Source: Epiperipatus broadwayi (Eukaryota > Onychophora > Udeonychophora > Euonychophora > Peripatidae). Taken from it: a DNA stretch of 64,000 nt. This document shows, piece by piece, positions 32,479-45,619 of this stretch (its first letter is position 1; the number at the start of each line of letters is the position of its first letter). Position numbers and translations under genes: made by a program. A model generated the notes under the pieces. The model worked only from the letters and a program-made list of their open reading frames with translations, did not search any database and was not told the origin of the DNA. Location: assembly GCA_028023455.1 (NCBI GenBank), contig JAQFVV010012398.1, forward strand, positions 7,152,682 to 7,216,681. The letters are read 5' to 3'.

Positions 32479-33975
32479 TGTAACGGAAACAAATATATAG
32501 ATGAGTGATAAAATGATAGTTGCTATAATTCAATAACTAAATATAACATTATAGCCTGATTGCAACTATCCTAAACATTAATTCTGTCACATCAGTAATG
32601 AAATAAATAAATTATCTCATTTCTTAGTACTTAAAATAACAACAGTGAAATTTAAAACTATCATCATTAAATATTTAATGATATTTAGATATTGGGGAAG
32701 TCATTTGAACAATAAAACATACTGGCCATTGTCATCAAATAAAAATAATATTAAATATAGCATCTGAATAAAATTACCCACTTTGAGATTCTTGGAGTGC
32801 ATTATGCTTATCTCCTATACTAAGTTCTTTTAACAAAGAATCCTTCCTATTCTTCTTTCCAACCATATAAGACCATTCATGGTCATATGCACACATTGGT
32901 GCTATTCATGACAACTTATAAAACATATTACACAAAGTTAATAAGTTGGAAAAGGGATGGGATCACTTTTTATTCAGTTTAGCTAAGTACATGTGTTTTT
33001 CCATGAGCATCACTAGATTGTTTTAAATCTAGATAAATATCTGTTTAGAGTGTACTGAGTTCAAACTCATTCGGTACATTTTTATCACACATGACTTGGA
33101 TGACTAATGAAAAAAAATGACACTTATATTTTACTCATGTCAATAAAATCATAAGATACCATATCACCAAAAATTTATATACATCAAGACTCTTATAGAC
33201 ATTGCTAGCTCATTTTATGTATATTGATGAACAGATAAGTATAATCTTATTAATGGCTTCTAAACAAGCATGTGAAGACTTATTGATTTTGATGGCCATT
33301 TAACTAGATTATTTATCACAATATCAAGGTAATAATGATGATGATAATAATGATGATGGTATTAATATCATAATAATAATAATGATAATAATAGTGATGA
33401 TGATACCAGCCAAAACTAGGATTTAATAATACTAGTGATGATTACTGATCATCATGAATCTCTCTATTCATGATATTCAACTTTCTATAAATCCTTATTT
33501 ACTAAATATATTAATTATGTTAAACATTAGATTTAATGATTATAATTTATTAATGATGATGGCGATCATAACTCATGTATAGTATTATTTGAAACAGTGT
33601 TTTAATCAATAATATATCCATCTTTGATGAAGATGATCAAAACTCATGGACACAACATAATTTTAGCTGTCTATTGTTAAACTATAATTATTAAAACTTG
33701 GTTATTATCAAGCTTATTCCCTAAATACTTAAAAGTAAATCAACATTCTAGTTTACTTAACATTTTGCGAGCGCTTAATATTTGCAAGTGATTGCTCAAT
33801 ATTTACGAATGATGATTCTTAATATCTGTGAGTGATGATGATGATGATTATTTAAAACAATATAATTAAGACAAGAAAAATACAACAATATTTTTAATAA
33901 GAACTCGAAACCAATTAAGATATACAATTATATTTTATTAATACTATTACTCTTTCTTTCTTTAAAATCAAATTT
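32479..33975 (-). repeat. LTR-like block, left outer copy
   Basis: It matches the central block but lacks about 100 bases near its TGTAAC end and about 170 bases near 33410, both present in the other two copies. The central and right copies are therefore more alike. Confidence 0.72.
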
Positions 33976-36517
33976 ACTAATTAGATAAATGGCTTATTAT
34001 TACATTAATTCAATACAAAACTAACAAACCCAAAATTTTATAAACAAGTTCATCATTTTGGATACTTTTAAAATAAGCTGGCTTAAAATGACATTTAAAA
34101 AAAATATTTCATGGAATGCTTATTTAAGATTTTCATAACTTATTATGTCATAAAAAATAAATTTCATATGTAACCCGTGTTTTATTTCACTTCCATTCAT
34201 ATATAAGCCTTGCTTTATAATTTCTCATATTTAAACTAATAATGTATAACCTATTCTTTTGACGTGTTTGTATAAGCAGTTACACATGCACACATTCAGT
34301 CATGTTAACATATATGTTTAAAATGTATACCCCTATATTAAAAATTAATACATAAATTACATATATAAAAATATTTTTGCAACTTTTTAGCAAAATAAAA
34401 TAAAATACATTATATCAATTTTAATATGCAACAAGATAAAATAAAAAAAACAACATTATAAATGCATATTTATAGGTTGCTCATTATCATAATAAATGAA
34501 GAACAATAAAAAAAAACATTTCAATATTACAATATATAATATTAAAAATAATAATAAAAAAAATAATGAAAATTTAAGTTCAAAGATTTAAACTGTGTTT
34601 GTGTTATCTTATGTGATATTGAGAATAACTATCGATAAACAAGCCTTTAATGTTTCTGTATCAAAGAAAAAAAATAATGCTTTAACCAATAAATTAAGGT
34701 TTACTTTTAATAAGCAATAATAAAAGATCTGTTAAGGAAAGTTCATAGTTACCCGATTACTTTCACTTCTTATAAATGTCCTGAGTTTGAATTTTCAGAC
34801 TGCTTGTCGTTGCTCCATTTAAGAAAAAGAAAGTTCTTGCAGATACTTTTAATATAAACATAAATTAATTGACTTGCTTATTTCTTCAATTTAAAAATTA
34901 TTTACTGTTGATACTTTTGATAACGCTGAATTCGTCGACTGGCTTCCCTCTACCATTTCAAAAAGAGTTATTTCAAATATTTTTAGATAAGTATGAACTG
35001 GTGGATTTGCTTGTCTCTTCCATTTTTAAAAAAAAAATCATTGTAGACACTTTAGCTGACTGAGGAAAACTTTAACAAAAATTTTGATTCATAGCTTCAA
35101 ACCTGGCTATATATGTGGCTTTTATACATTTTCTTTTCCTCTTCTTTCCCCTTCTTCATCTGTCCAAAGGTAATGAGCCTAAAATAGGCCAGGAGCCCGA
35201 AAAGAAGCATTTCAAATATTTTGTGTGGTTGGCTTAAACTCGATCATTTTGTTGGCTACTATTCGATTTGTATATGAGTCCATAGACAGACTAGTGAGCT
35301 AACCCATGATAGGAATTTCAAGAAGCAGAAGAGGTGGTTTTAGCAATGCAAATTCATTATATTATATACAGCAAAATATATTAATATCATTTCATAGAAT
35401 TGTTAATAACTTCTTCCAATAAGTTCAATTTTGTTCCATTTTTCCTTCTTTATCTTAATCTGGCTGGGAATTACTTATATATATATATATATATGCACAT
35501 CTTCATCTATACTGACTTTAAAACAAGAATCATTTTTTTCTTCCTCAACTTTTAAAGAGTGAAAATCAAATCGCTTACTCTCCTTTTTCCAACATTTAAA
35601 AAAAAACTGTTTGGTCGCTACATCTCTGTTTAATAATAATGAAAAACTGACTGATCGCTACATCTCTGTTTAATAATAAGGAAAAACTGACTGATCTTAG
35701 TAATATCAATGACTGACTTTCTTTTAAAACTACATATTGTTAAATCACTTTCCAACAAAAATTGAACTGACCCTCTAAATATTGTTTCATTCATTTATAT
35801 TGCGAATCTTGGTCAAAGAAAATGACCACCTGCATATCTTATCTTGAAATAAAAGATAAAAAAAATCAGAGTTTGACAAGTTTGATGGTCTGTCGCAATT
35901 AATAAAAAAAACTTAGGATCAATTGATACTTTTATTACATCCAAGCACCACTTCCCTATCTAGATATCTCCAATCCAAATAATACAAAAAAAAACAACAA
36001 AGCTTGCAATCTTAGTCATTAAAAGATTTGTGTAAAAATGTTTGATGTTTAAACATTTATACTCACACGTGTACATTTTCACATCCTAATCTACTAATCT
36101 TGATCGCTTTATTTTACACTTTTTTTCTGACCTAATTTGTTTAATAAGAATATATGTTAAATAATTTAACACATTATTTAACAAAATATAATAAATCAAT
36201 ATTAAATATTATTACCTCCTCTCTCTACAACTGCTTATTCATCAACTATTTATATAGACTATATAATAATAAATACACGCATAAATCTATATATCTAAAA
36301 GAAAAAAATTTTTTTTAGATAAATAATATATCTGTTTGAAATGAGTCATATACATACATTTGCCTCACTCCCAAACAAAAAAAAATTGATAGTCTCTCAT
36401 GAAACTACCTTCCTAAACCATACACCAAATGCTTAATATATGCATGTTTTTTTAATACAAATTTGCCCACAGCCTATTATTGATGACTATCCTCAAGAAC
36501 TATTAAACAAGTGTTCT
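33976..36517 (-). other. Non-coding internal region of the left LTR-type copy
   Basis: This region is mirrored by 43189-45619. No ORF similar to protease, RT, RNase H or integrase is visible in either copy. Microsatellite-like TA runs (35478) differ between copies. Confidence 0.6.
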
Positions 36518-37534
36518 TCACATATCATTACTTACTGATTCAGAACAACTTACTATTGAATTTTTATTTTCATTGATCATGGGTTTACAATTTTCACTTA
36601 GATCAGTGGATTTATTCCCAGGCCTACTTATATTCAGTTTGCTAGGTTTTGTGGGATAGTGTCGGCCTAACTGATTATTCATAATCCTAATGGTGGAGAT
36701 CTTATAACTATATCTCTCCTCCCTCCTAGAATAACCTTCAGCTTTACTTTCTATAACTCCCAGGGCATTCAACAGGTTTGCCACTCTTATTGGGGAGTAC
36801 ACATCATCCGCTATCATATATATATACCCAGGCATTCCTATGTTTGGTTTGCCAGGTTTTTTGGGAAATTGTCAGCCTAACTGGTTTCTTCCACCTCTCA
36901 TATTGGAGACTTTATAGCCATAGCTCTCCTCCCTTCTATGATAACTTTCAGCTATCCTTTTTGTAGCTCTCAATGTCTCAAACTTGTCTGCTACATTTAC
37001 TGGGGCATATATATCAGCAGCTATCTTTAATTCTAAGAAACTGGCTTTACTGATTACATCTTTCCTGAGGTCAATTTGTTCCTGTACAGTGGCTACCTTT
37101 ATTTCTAGGTTATGGATCTCACTGTATATATCCTCTGTGGAATTACTCTGTTCTTGAACAGCAGCTGCCTCATCATTTTCATATGGCTTGATTATAGTCA
37201 CACAACTCTTGACTTCTATCACATATATCTTTACATCCCATTTCTCTTGACTGGCTGTCCATTCATTACATATATTTCTTCCTAGATTTTCTATTTTTTG
37301 AGTTTGTTGACTTATTTCTAGCTTTATTTCTTGAGATTGCTGATTCAGTTTTTGATTTATCTGGCTCATCTCTTGTGACTGATGACTCGTTACTTGAGCC
37401 TGTTGATCTAGTTTTTGAGTTATTTGGCTCAACATAACTTGCAACCATTCTGGATGGCTTTGCCTTACTACCTCCTCTTTTCCTTCCATGACAAATTCTT
37501 TATCCCCTTCCATATTATTTTTTTTTCTATACAT
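36518..37534 (-). pseudogene. Gag-like protein, left copy, one in-frame stop
   Basis: From ATG at 37534 one frame runs about 338 codons to 36518 with a single TGA at about 36872. Residues 1-110 are charged and Gln-rich with repeated SQITQKLDQQ and SQEISQ blocks, predicted coiled coil. Residues 110-180 contain CVTIIKPYENDE and EIHNLE. The C-terminal part has two tandem copies of a roughly 65-residue module (YAPVNVADKF... and YSPIRVADLL..., each with a YHRREESYGYKV-like centre and a PTKPxKxNI..PGN end). I do not recognise the family; the gag role rests on its position just after the primer-binding-like site. Confidence 0.6.
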
Positions 37535-38144
37535 ATTTATAAACCTTTAATTACTGATTTTGGTTCTGCTTTATTCTGTTCTGCTCCCTGATTTCCTATA
37601 CATCCAGAGTTAAATACCTTTATCTATCCGTCCATATACTCTATAATTTCCAACCATTCTTTCTCAGCCATAATTCTCCCAATCCATCCATCTATATCTT
37701 AAGTGCCTTTAATTAATAAAGTATGAGGTCCTAGCCCCCATTTAAAATATTTATTTAAGAATAAGCAATCTCTGTATTAGTGTGCCCTTTTTATGCCATC
37801 ATTTATCTAGTTTTTTTTCTTCATGCTTTTATAAAACTTAACTCACTCTATGCCCTATTTTAATACACTAAGCACAAAAAAAAATTACTTGTATAACATA
37901 TGTGCCTATATTTATAATAGAGTTCACATCTCAAGTTATTTTTATACCCATCCATCCTTCTAGAAATCTGACAGACATTGACAGCCAAAAGAATGATAAG
38001 CAATTCACAATCACGAGATAGATAAAAGAAATTCAATCATTGCACCTAAAGCATACAATGTTCCATGAACACTCAGATGATCACCCCAATTCAATCACTC
38101 TAAGCTACTACAACCCATAATAGTTTATGGCAAACATTGTTGCA

Positions 38145-38345
38145 TTGCCCTGCTTACTTCCAAGTCTTAGGGGCTTTAATTCATCAAATACTGCCTTGCT
38201 TTTCTTTAAAGTCTTAGAGGCAACTATTATATATATATATATCAGTAAAAAATACTGCCTTGCTCTCTCTGGAGTCTTAGAGGCGAAATATTATGTATCA
38301 AAAAAAACTATGCCTTGCTCTCTCTGGAGTCTTAGAGGCGAAATC
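38145..38345. repeat. Minisatellite in leader, four units (left copy)
   Basis: Four units of form TGCCTTGCT...AGTCTTAGAGGC start at about 38145, 38192, 38256 and 38311. The right copy of the element has three (about 41430-41570). Confidence 0.82.
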
Positions 38346-38961
38346 ATGGCAGGCCTACTGTTAACTGCTTCATGATAAATAATAACTGATATTATAATCT
38401 GGGTTGGAGCAGTGAATGAGATAAATCAATCACCAATGGCATGAATACATCACATCCTCAGGGCAATGACAAAAATTCTCCATCCATCATCAAAATTGTA
38501 ACACAACCAACCAAACTCCAACAATCAAATATCCAATCCAACCCCCAAAATCATAGATTTTCTATAACACAAACTTTTCAAATATGAACAAAATTATTAT
38601 TCTAGAATTCAAGGTTATTAATATTTCTATGCTTATCTAGCAGCAATGCTATATTTCACTGATAAGCAAAATATTTAAAAAACATTGCCATTAACTTTAA
38701 CACTTATTATAAGTTGTGATATCTTTATATTTAAAAATTGAAACTAAGCTGTTTAATGGCTGTATTTATTTATCATCATCCAAAAATGCAATAATACTAA
38801 TCATCATCATCTAAATATAAGGCCAAAATATTTGTATACAATAATAAAAAAAAATTACACACAAAAAAAATCATATTTTTTTTTAAACTATACACCTGTC
38901 ATCATTATATACTACACATCTCTCAGGTATGTGGTGTATTTCAAGCCCTTATTTGGCTTAT

Positions 38962-38984
38962 TTCGAGCCTTAGTTGGCGCGACA
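38962..38984 (-). promoter_or_regulatory. Primer-binding-like site, left copy
   Basis: On the minus strand, two bases after the LTR-like block, the sequence reads TGTCGCGCCAAC then TAAGGCTCGAA. Its complement looks like a tRNA 3' end: T loop TTCGAGC, a T-stem strand and an acceptor strand ending in CG plus ACA. The site is more altered than its partner at 40790. Confidence 0.4.
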
Positions 38985-38986
38985 TT

Positions 38987-40787
38987 TGTAACTGAATTAA
39001 AATTAGTAGCAATTATTAATTATTAAAATATGTTCATAATCTGTCATTTGTAACAGTATGAATAAATAAAGATGAATTGATAAAAGGGTTGATAAAAGGC
39101 TGTTACTTTATAACTAATTACAATCTATATATTGATGAATGATAAAATGATAGTTGCTATAATTCAATAACTAAATATAACATTATAGCCCGATTGCAAC
39201 TATCCTAAATATTAATTCTGTCACATCAGTAATGAAATAAATAAATTATCTCATTTCTTAGTACTTAAAATAACAACAGTGAAATTTTAAAACTATCATC
39301 ATTAAATATTTAATGATATTTAGATATTGGGGAAGTCATTTGAACAATAAAATATACTGGCCATTGTCATCAAATAAATATAATATTAAATATAGCATCT
39401 GAATAAAATTACCCACTGTGAGATCCTTGGAGTGCATTTCGCTTATCTCCAATAATAGGTTCTTTTAACAAAGAATCCTTCCTATTCTTCTTTCCAACTA
39501 TATAAGACCATTCATGGTCACACACACACACACACACACACACTGGTGCTATTCATGATAACTTATATATAAAAAAATATCATATAAAGTTAATATGATG
39601 AAGGTGGAAAGGAATTAAATCACTCTTTATTCAGTTTAGCTAATACATGTGTTTTCCCACGAGTGCCACTAGATTGTTTTGAATCTAGATATCTGTTTAG
39701 AGTGTACTGAGTTCAAACTCATTCGGTACATTTTTATCACACATGACTTGGATGACTAATGAAAAAAAATGACACTCTTATATTTTACTCATGTCAATAA
39801 AATTATAAGATCCCCATATCACCAAAAATTTATATACATCAAGTCTCTTATAGATATTGCTAGCTCATTTTATGTATATTGATGAACAGACAAGTATAAT
39901 CTTGTTAATGGCTTCTAAACAAGCATCATGAAGACCATTACTGATATGGATGGCCATTTAACTAGATTCTTTAACTTAATTATTTATTACAATTTAAAGG
40001 TAATAATGATGATGATAATAATAATGATGATGGTAATAATATCATAATAATAATGATAATAATAGTGATGATGATATTAGCCATAGCTTTATAATGAACT
40101 CACAACAATAAATTTATCTCTATAAACTCATAAGCACTTATTAAAATCATCCCTTGTCAAAATTGGATTTAAATATTACATTCACTACCATTTAGAAGTT
40201 TGTGGTTATTTACTAAGATACTTTGATAGTTAAAACTAGGATTTAATAATACTAGTGATGATGACTGATCATCACGAATCTCTATGCATGATATTCAACT
40301 TTCTATAAATCCTTATTTACTAAATATATTAATTATGTTAAACATTAGATTTAATGATTATAATTTATTTAATCAATGATGATGGTGATCTTAACTCCTG
40401 TATAGTATTATTTGAAAGTGTTTTAATCAATAATATATCCATCTTTGATGAAGATGATCAAAACTCATGGACACAACATAATATTAGCTTTCTATTGTTA
40501 TACGATATATATTAAAATTTGGTTATTATCAAGCTTAACACCCAAATACTTAAATGCAAATCAACATTCTAGTTTACTTAACATTTTGCGAGCGCTTAAT
40601 ATTTGCGAATGCTGATGATTCTTAATATCTGCGAGCGATGATGATGATGATCATTTAAAACAATAGAATTAAGACAAGAAAAATACAACAATATTTTTAA
40701 TAAGAACTCGGAAATCAATTAAGATATATAATTATATTTTATTAATACTATTACTCTTTCTTTCTTTAAAATCAAATTTCAGTTATA
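38987..40787 (-). repeat. LTR-like block, central shared copy
   Basis: The block is 1801 bases, bounded by TGTAACTGAA and TTCAGTTATA. Read on the minus strand it ends in ...GTTACA, as an LTR should, with the primer-binding-like site directly after. It contains a (CA)n run at 39521-39542 and GATGAT runs. On its other side it abuts the leader of the plus-strand copy in the wrong orientation for that copy. Confidence 0.72.
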
Positions 40788-40789
40788 AA

Positions 40790-40812
40790 TGTCGAGCCAA
40801 CTAGGGCTCGAA
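40790..40812 (+). promoter_or_regulatory. Primer-binding-like site, right copy
   Basis: TGTCGAGCCAAC then TAGGGCTCGAA directly follows the central block. Its complement has a tRNA-like T loop TTCGAGC, T-stem strand CCTAG, acceptor strand TTGGCTC, discriminator G and then ACA, close to CCA. An arginine tRNA is the closest I can suggest from memory of animal tRNAs ending in GGCTCG. Confidence 0.45.
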
Positions 40813-41429
40813 ATAAGCCAAATAAGGGCTTGAAATACACCACATACCTGAGAGATGTGTAGTATATAATGATGACAGATGTATAGTTTAAAAAAAAAAG
40901 TTTTTTTTTGTGTGTAATTTTTTTATTATTATTGTATACAAATATTTTGGCCTCATATTTAGATGATGATGATTACTACTATTGCATTTTTGGATGATGA
41001 TAAATAAAAACAACCATTAAATAGCTTAATTTTAATTATCAAATATAAAGATATCACAACTTATAATAAGTGTTAAAGTTAATAGCACTGTTTTTTTTAA
41101 ATATTTTGCTTATCAGTGAAATATAGCATTGCTGCTAGATAAGCATGGAAATATTAATAGTCTTGAAATGTAGAATAATGATTTTGTTCATATTTGAAAA
41201 GTTTGTGTTATAGAAAATCTATGATTTTGGAGATTGGATTGGATGTTTGATTGTTGGAGTTTGGTTGGTTGTGTTACAATTTTGATGATGGATGGAGAAT
41301 TTTTGTTATTGCCTTGAGGATGTGATGTACTTATGCCACTTTTTATTGACTGATTTCATTCACTGCTCCAACCCAGATTATAATATCAGTTATTATTTAT
41401 CATGAAGCAGTTAACAGTAGGCCTGCCAT

Positions 41430-41570
41430 GATTTCGCCTCTAAGACTCCAGAGAGAGCAAGGCAGTATATTTTTTTACTGATATATAATAGTTGCCTCTA
41501 AGACTTTAAAGAAAAGCAAGGCAGTATTTGATGAATTAAAGCCCCTAAGACTTGGAAGTAAGCAGGGCAA
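41430..41570. repeat. Minisatellite in leader, three units (right copy)
   Basis: Mirror of the array at 38145-38345 with one unit fewer. The missing unit is one of the two nearly identical CTCTCTCTGGAGT units of the left copy. Confidence 0.8.
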
Positions 41571-42179
41571 TGCAACAGTGTTTGCAATAAACTATTATGG
41601 GTTGTAGTAGCTTAGAGTGACTGAATTGGGGTGATCATCTGAGTGATCATGGAGCATTGTGTGCTTTAAGTGCAGTGATAGAATTTCTTTTATCTATCTC
41701 ATGATTGTGAATTGCTAATTATTCTTTTGGCTGTCAATATCTGTCGGATCTCTAGAGGGATAGATGAGTATATATATATAGCTTGAGGTATGAACTCTTA
41801 TTATAAATATAGGCACATATGTTATATAAGTAATTTTTTTGTGCTTAGTGTATTAAAATAGGGCATAGAGTGAGTTAAGTTTTATAAAAGCATAAAAAAA
41901 AAACTAGATAAATGATGGCATAAAAAAGGCACACTAATACAGAGATCGCTTATTCTTAAATAAATATTTTAAATGGGGGCTAGGACCTCATACTTTATTA
42001 ATTAAAGGCATTTAAGATATAGATGGATGGATGGGGAGAATTATGGCTGAGAAAGAGTGGTTGGAAATTATAAAGTATATGGGCGGATAGATAAAGGTGT
42101 TTAACTCTGGATGTATAGGAAATCGGGGAGCAGAACAGAATAAAGCAGAACCGAAATCAGTAAATAAAAGTTTATAAAT

Positions 42180-43188
42180 ATGTATAGAAAAAAAAATAAT
42201 ATGGAAGGGGATAAAGAATTTGTCACAGAAGGAAAAGAGGAGGTAGTAAGGCAAAGCCATCTAGAATGGTTGCAAGTTATGTTGAGCCAAATAACTCAAA
42301 AACTAGATCAACAGGCTCAAGCAATGAGTCATCAGTCACAAGAGATGAGCCAGATAAATCAAAAACTGGATCAGCAATCTCAAGAAATAAAGCTAGAAAT
42401 AAGTCAACAAACTCAAAAAATAGAAAACCTAGGAAGAAATATACGTAATGCATGGACAGCCAGTCAAGACAAATGGGATGTAAAGATATGTATGATAGAA
42501 GTCAAGAGTTGTGTGACTATAATCAAGCCATATGAAAATGATGAGGTAGCTGCTGTTCAAGAACAGAGTAATCCCAAAGAGGATATATACAGTGAGATCC
42601 ATAACCTAGAAACAAAGGTAGCCACTGTACAGGAACAAATTGATCTCAAAAAGATGTAATCAGTAAAGCTAGTTTCTTAGAATTAAAGATAGCTGCTGAT
42701 GTATATGCCCCAGTAAATGTAGCAGACAAGTTTGAGACATTGGGAGCTATCAAAAGGATAGCTGAAAGTTATCATAGAAGGGAGGATAACTATAGTTATA
42801 AAGTCTCCAGTATGAGAATGGGAAGGAATCAGTTAGGAAGACAATTTCCCACAAAACCTGGCAAACCAAACATAGGAATGCCTGGGAATATATATATGGT
42901 AGGGGATGGTGTGTACTCCCCAATAAGAGTGGCAGACCTGTTGGATGCCCTGGGAGTTATAGAAAGTAAAGCTAAGGTTATTCTAGAAGGGAGGAGAGAT
43001 ATAGTTATAAGATCTCCACCATTAGGATTATGAATAATCAGTTAGGCTGACCCTATCCCACAAAACCTAGCAAACTGAATATAAGTAGGCCTGGGAATAA
43101 CTTCAATGATCTAAGTGAAAATTGTAAACCCATGATCAAGGAAAGTAAAAATCCAATAGCAAGTTGTTCTGAAATCAATAAGACATGA
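42180..43188 (+). pseudogene. Gag-like protein, right copy, frameshifted
   Basis: The protein is the same as in the left copy, starting MYRKKNNMEGDKEF. One base is missing near 42650 and another near 42980 relative to the left copy, giving ORFs 42180-42659 and 42740-43033. Here the position of the left copy's TGA codes for Arg (QLGRQF), so the two copies are broken at different places and both derive from an intact parent. Confidence 0.62.
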
Positions 43189-45619
43189 TGCAGGCAGAAC
43201 ACTTGTTTAATAGTTCATGATGATAGTCATCAATAATAGACCATAGTCAAATTTGTATTGAAAAAAACATGCATATATTAAGCATTTGGTTTATGGTTTA
43301 GGGAGGTAGTTTCATAAGAGACTCGGGAATTTTTTTTTTTTTGGGAGTGAGGCAAATGTAGATATATGGCTCATTTCATGTACATACATATTATTTAATT
43401 AAAAAAATTTTTTTTCTTTTATATATATAGATTTATGTGTACATGTGTTATATGTGTAATATATAGTTGATAAATTAATAAGTGGTGAATGAATATAATG
43501 TTGTAAGAAATAATATTTTAATATGTTATTTTTCTTATTAAATAATTAATATATTCAGTTATTTAGTTTTATTTCTGTAAAATAAAACATTAAGAAAGAA
43601 AGTGTAAAATAAAGCGATCAAGATTAGTAGATTAGGAGATTAAAAATAATGTACACGTGCAAAAGAGTATGAAAGAATGAAAACGTCTGTATAAAAACAA
43701 AAATGCTTTTACACCTATTTCTGATGACTATAGGTTGCCAGCTTTATTGTTTGTGTTATCTGTGACTAAGATTATTTTTAGAAAGGAGGTGCTTTGATGG
43801 GATAAAGCGTGATTATTCATTTTCTTGTAAAATTGCGACAGACATCAAACTTGTGAAGCTTTTGATCTTTTATTTCAAGATAAGATCTGCAGGTGGTCAT
43901 TTTCTTTGATTAAAATTTGCAATATAAATGAATGAAACAATATTCAGAGGTCAGTTCAATTTTTGTTTGGAGGGAGAGTGATCTAGCAATATGTAGTTTT
44001 ATAAAAAAGTCAATCATTAATATTGCTAAGATCAGTCAGTTTTTTCAATTTTTAGTGGACAGTCAATTTTTTTTAATATTGGGAAAAGGCAGTCAGTTTT
44101 TTTTAATGTTATGAAAAGAGAGTGAGCGATTTGATTTTTTTTTCACTCTTTAAAAGTTGAGAAAGAAAAAATGACTCTTGTTTTAAAGTCAGTATAGACG
44201 AAGATAAGTAATTCCCAGCAAGATTAAGAAAAGAAGGAAAAATGGAACAAAATTGAATTTATTGGAAGAAGTTATTAACAATTCTATGAAATGATATTAA
44301 TATATTTTGCTGTGTATAATATAATGAATTTGCATTGCTAAAACCATTTTTTCTGCTTCCTGATTAATACAGAATGGGTTAAAATCACTGATCTGTCTAT
44401 GGACTCATATACCAGTCAAATAATAACCAACAAAATGATTGAGTTTAAAGCCAACCACACAAAATATTTGAAATGCTTCTTTTCTGGCTCCTGGTCTATT
44501 CTAGGCTCATTACGTTTGTATGGAGGGAGAAGGGGAAAGAAGAGGAAAAGAAAAATGTATAAAGGCCTTGTGACTAGATTTGATTAAGCTATCAACCAAA
44601 TTTTTGTTAGAATTTTCCTCATGGTCATCTAAAGTGTCTACAAAGATGGTTTTTGAAAAAGTTAGAAGCAAACCAGTCAATGAATTCAGCATTACCAAAA
44701 GTATCAGCAATAAATAATTTTAAAATTATGGAAACCAGCAAGTCAATTAATTCATGATTATCTTAAAAGTATCTGCAATAATTTTTTTTTTAAATGGAGC
44801 AAAGACAAGCAGTCTGAAAATTCAAACTCAAGACATTTATAAGAAGTGAAAGTAATCGGGTAACTATGAACTTTCTTTAACAGATCTTTTATTATTGCTT
44901 ATTAAAAGTAAACCTTAATTTATTGGTCAAAGCATTATTTTTTTTTTTTGATACAGAAACATTAAAGGCTTGTTTATTGATAGTTATTCTCAATATCACA
45001 TAACATAACACAAACACAGTTTAAATCTTTAAACTTAAATTTTCATTATTTTTTTTATTATTGTTTTTTATATTATATATTGTAATATTTTTTTTTATTG
45101 TTCTTCATTTGTTATGATAATGAGCAACCTACAAATGTATGCATTTATAATGTTGTTTTTTTTTATCAGTTGCATATTAAAATTGATATAATGTATTTTA
45201 TTTTCTTTTGCTAAAAGGTTGCAAGAATATTCTTTATATATGTAATTTATGCATTAACCTCTAATATAGGGTTATACATTTTAAACATATATGTTAACAT
45301 TACCGAATGTGTGCATGTGTAACTGCTTATACAAACATGTAAAAAGAATGGGTTATACATAATTAGTTTAAATATGAGAAATTATAAAGCAAGGCTTACA
45401 TATGAATGGAAGTGAAATAAAATACAGGTTACATATGAAATTTATTTTTGTAATAAGTTAGGAAAGTCTTAAATAAGCATTCCATGAAATATATATTTTT
45501 TTAAATGTCATTTTAAGCCAGCTTATTTTAAAATTATCCAAAATGATGAACTTGTATATAAAATTTTGTATTAGTTTTGTATTGAATTAATGTAATAATA
45601 AGCCATTTATCTAATTAGT
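43189..45619 (+). other. Non-coding internal region of the right LTR-type copy
   Basis: Mirror of 33976-36517. A purine-rich AAAGAAAGAAAGAG tract occurs at about 45633-45646, near the start of the outer LTR-like block, and could be the polypurine tract. The exact block boundary is uncertain for that reason. Confidence 0.5.

Noticed and set aside
42012-42260. Hydrophobic minus-strand ORF that could be a membrane protein
   Set aside because: It is antisense to the start of the gag-like ORF and its leader, and its hydrophobicity follows from the purine-rich opposite strand.
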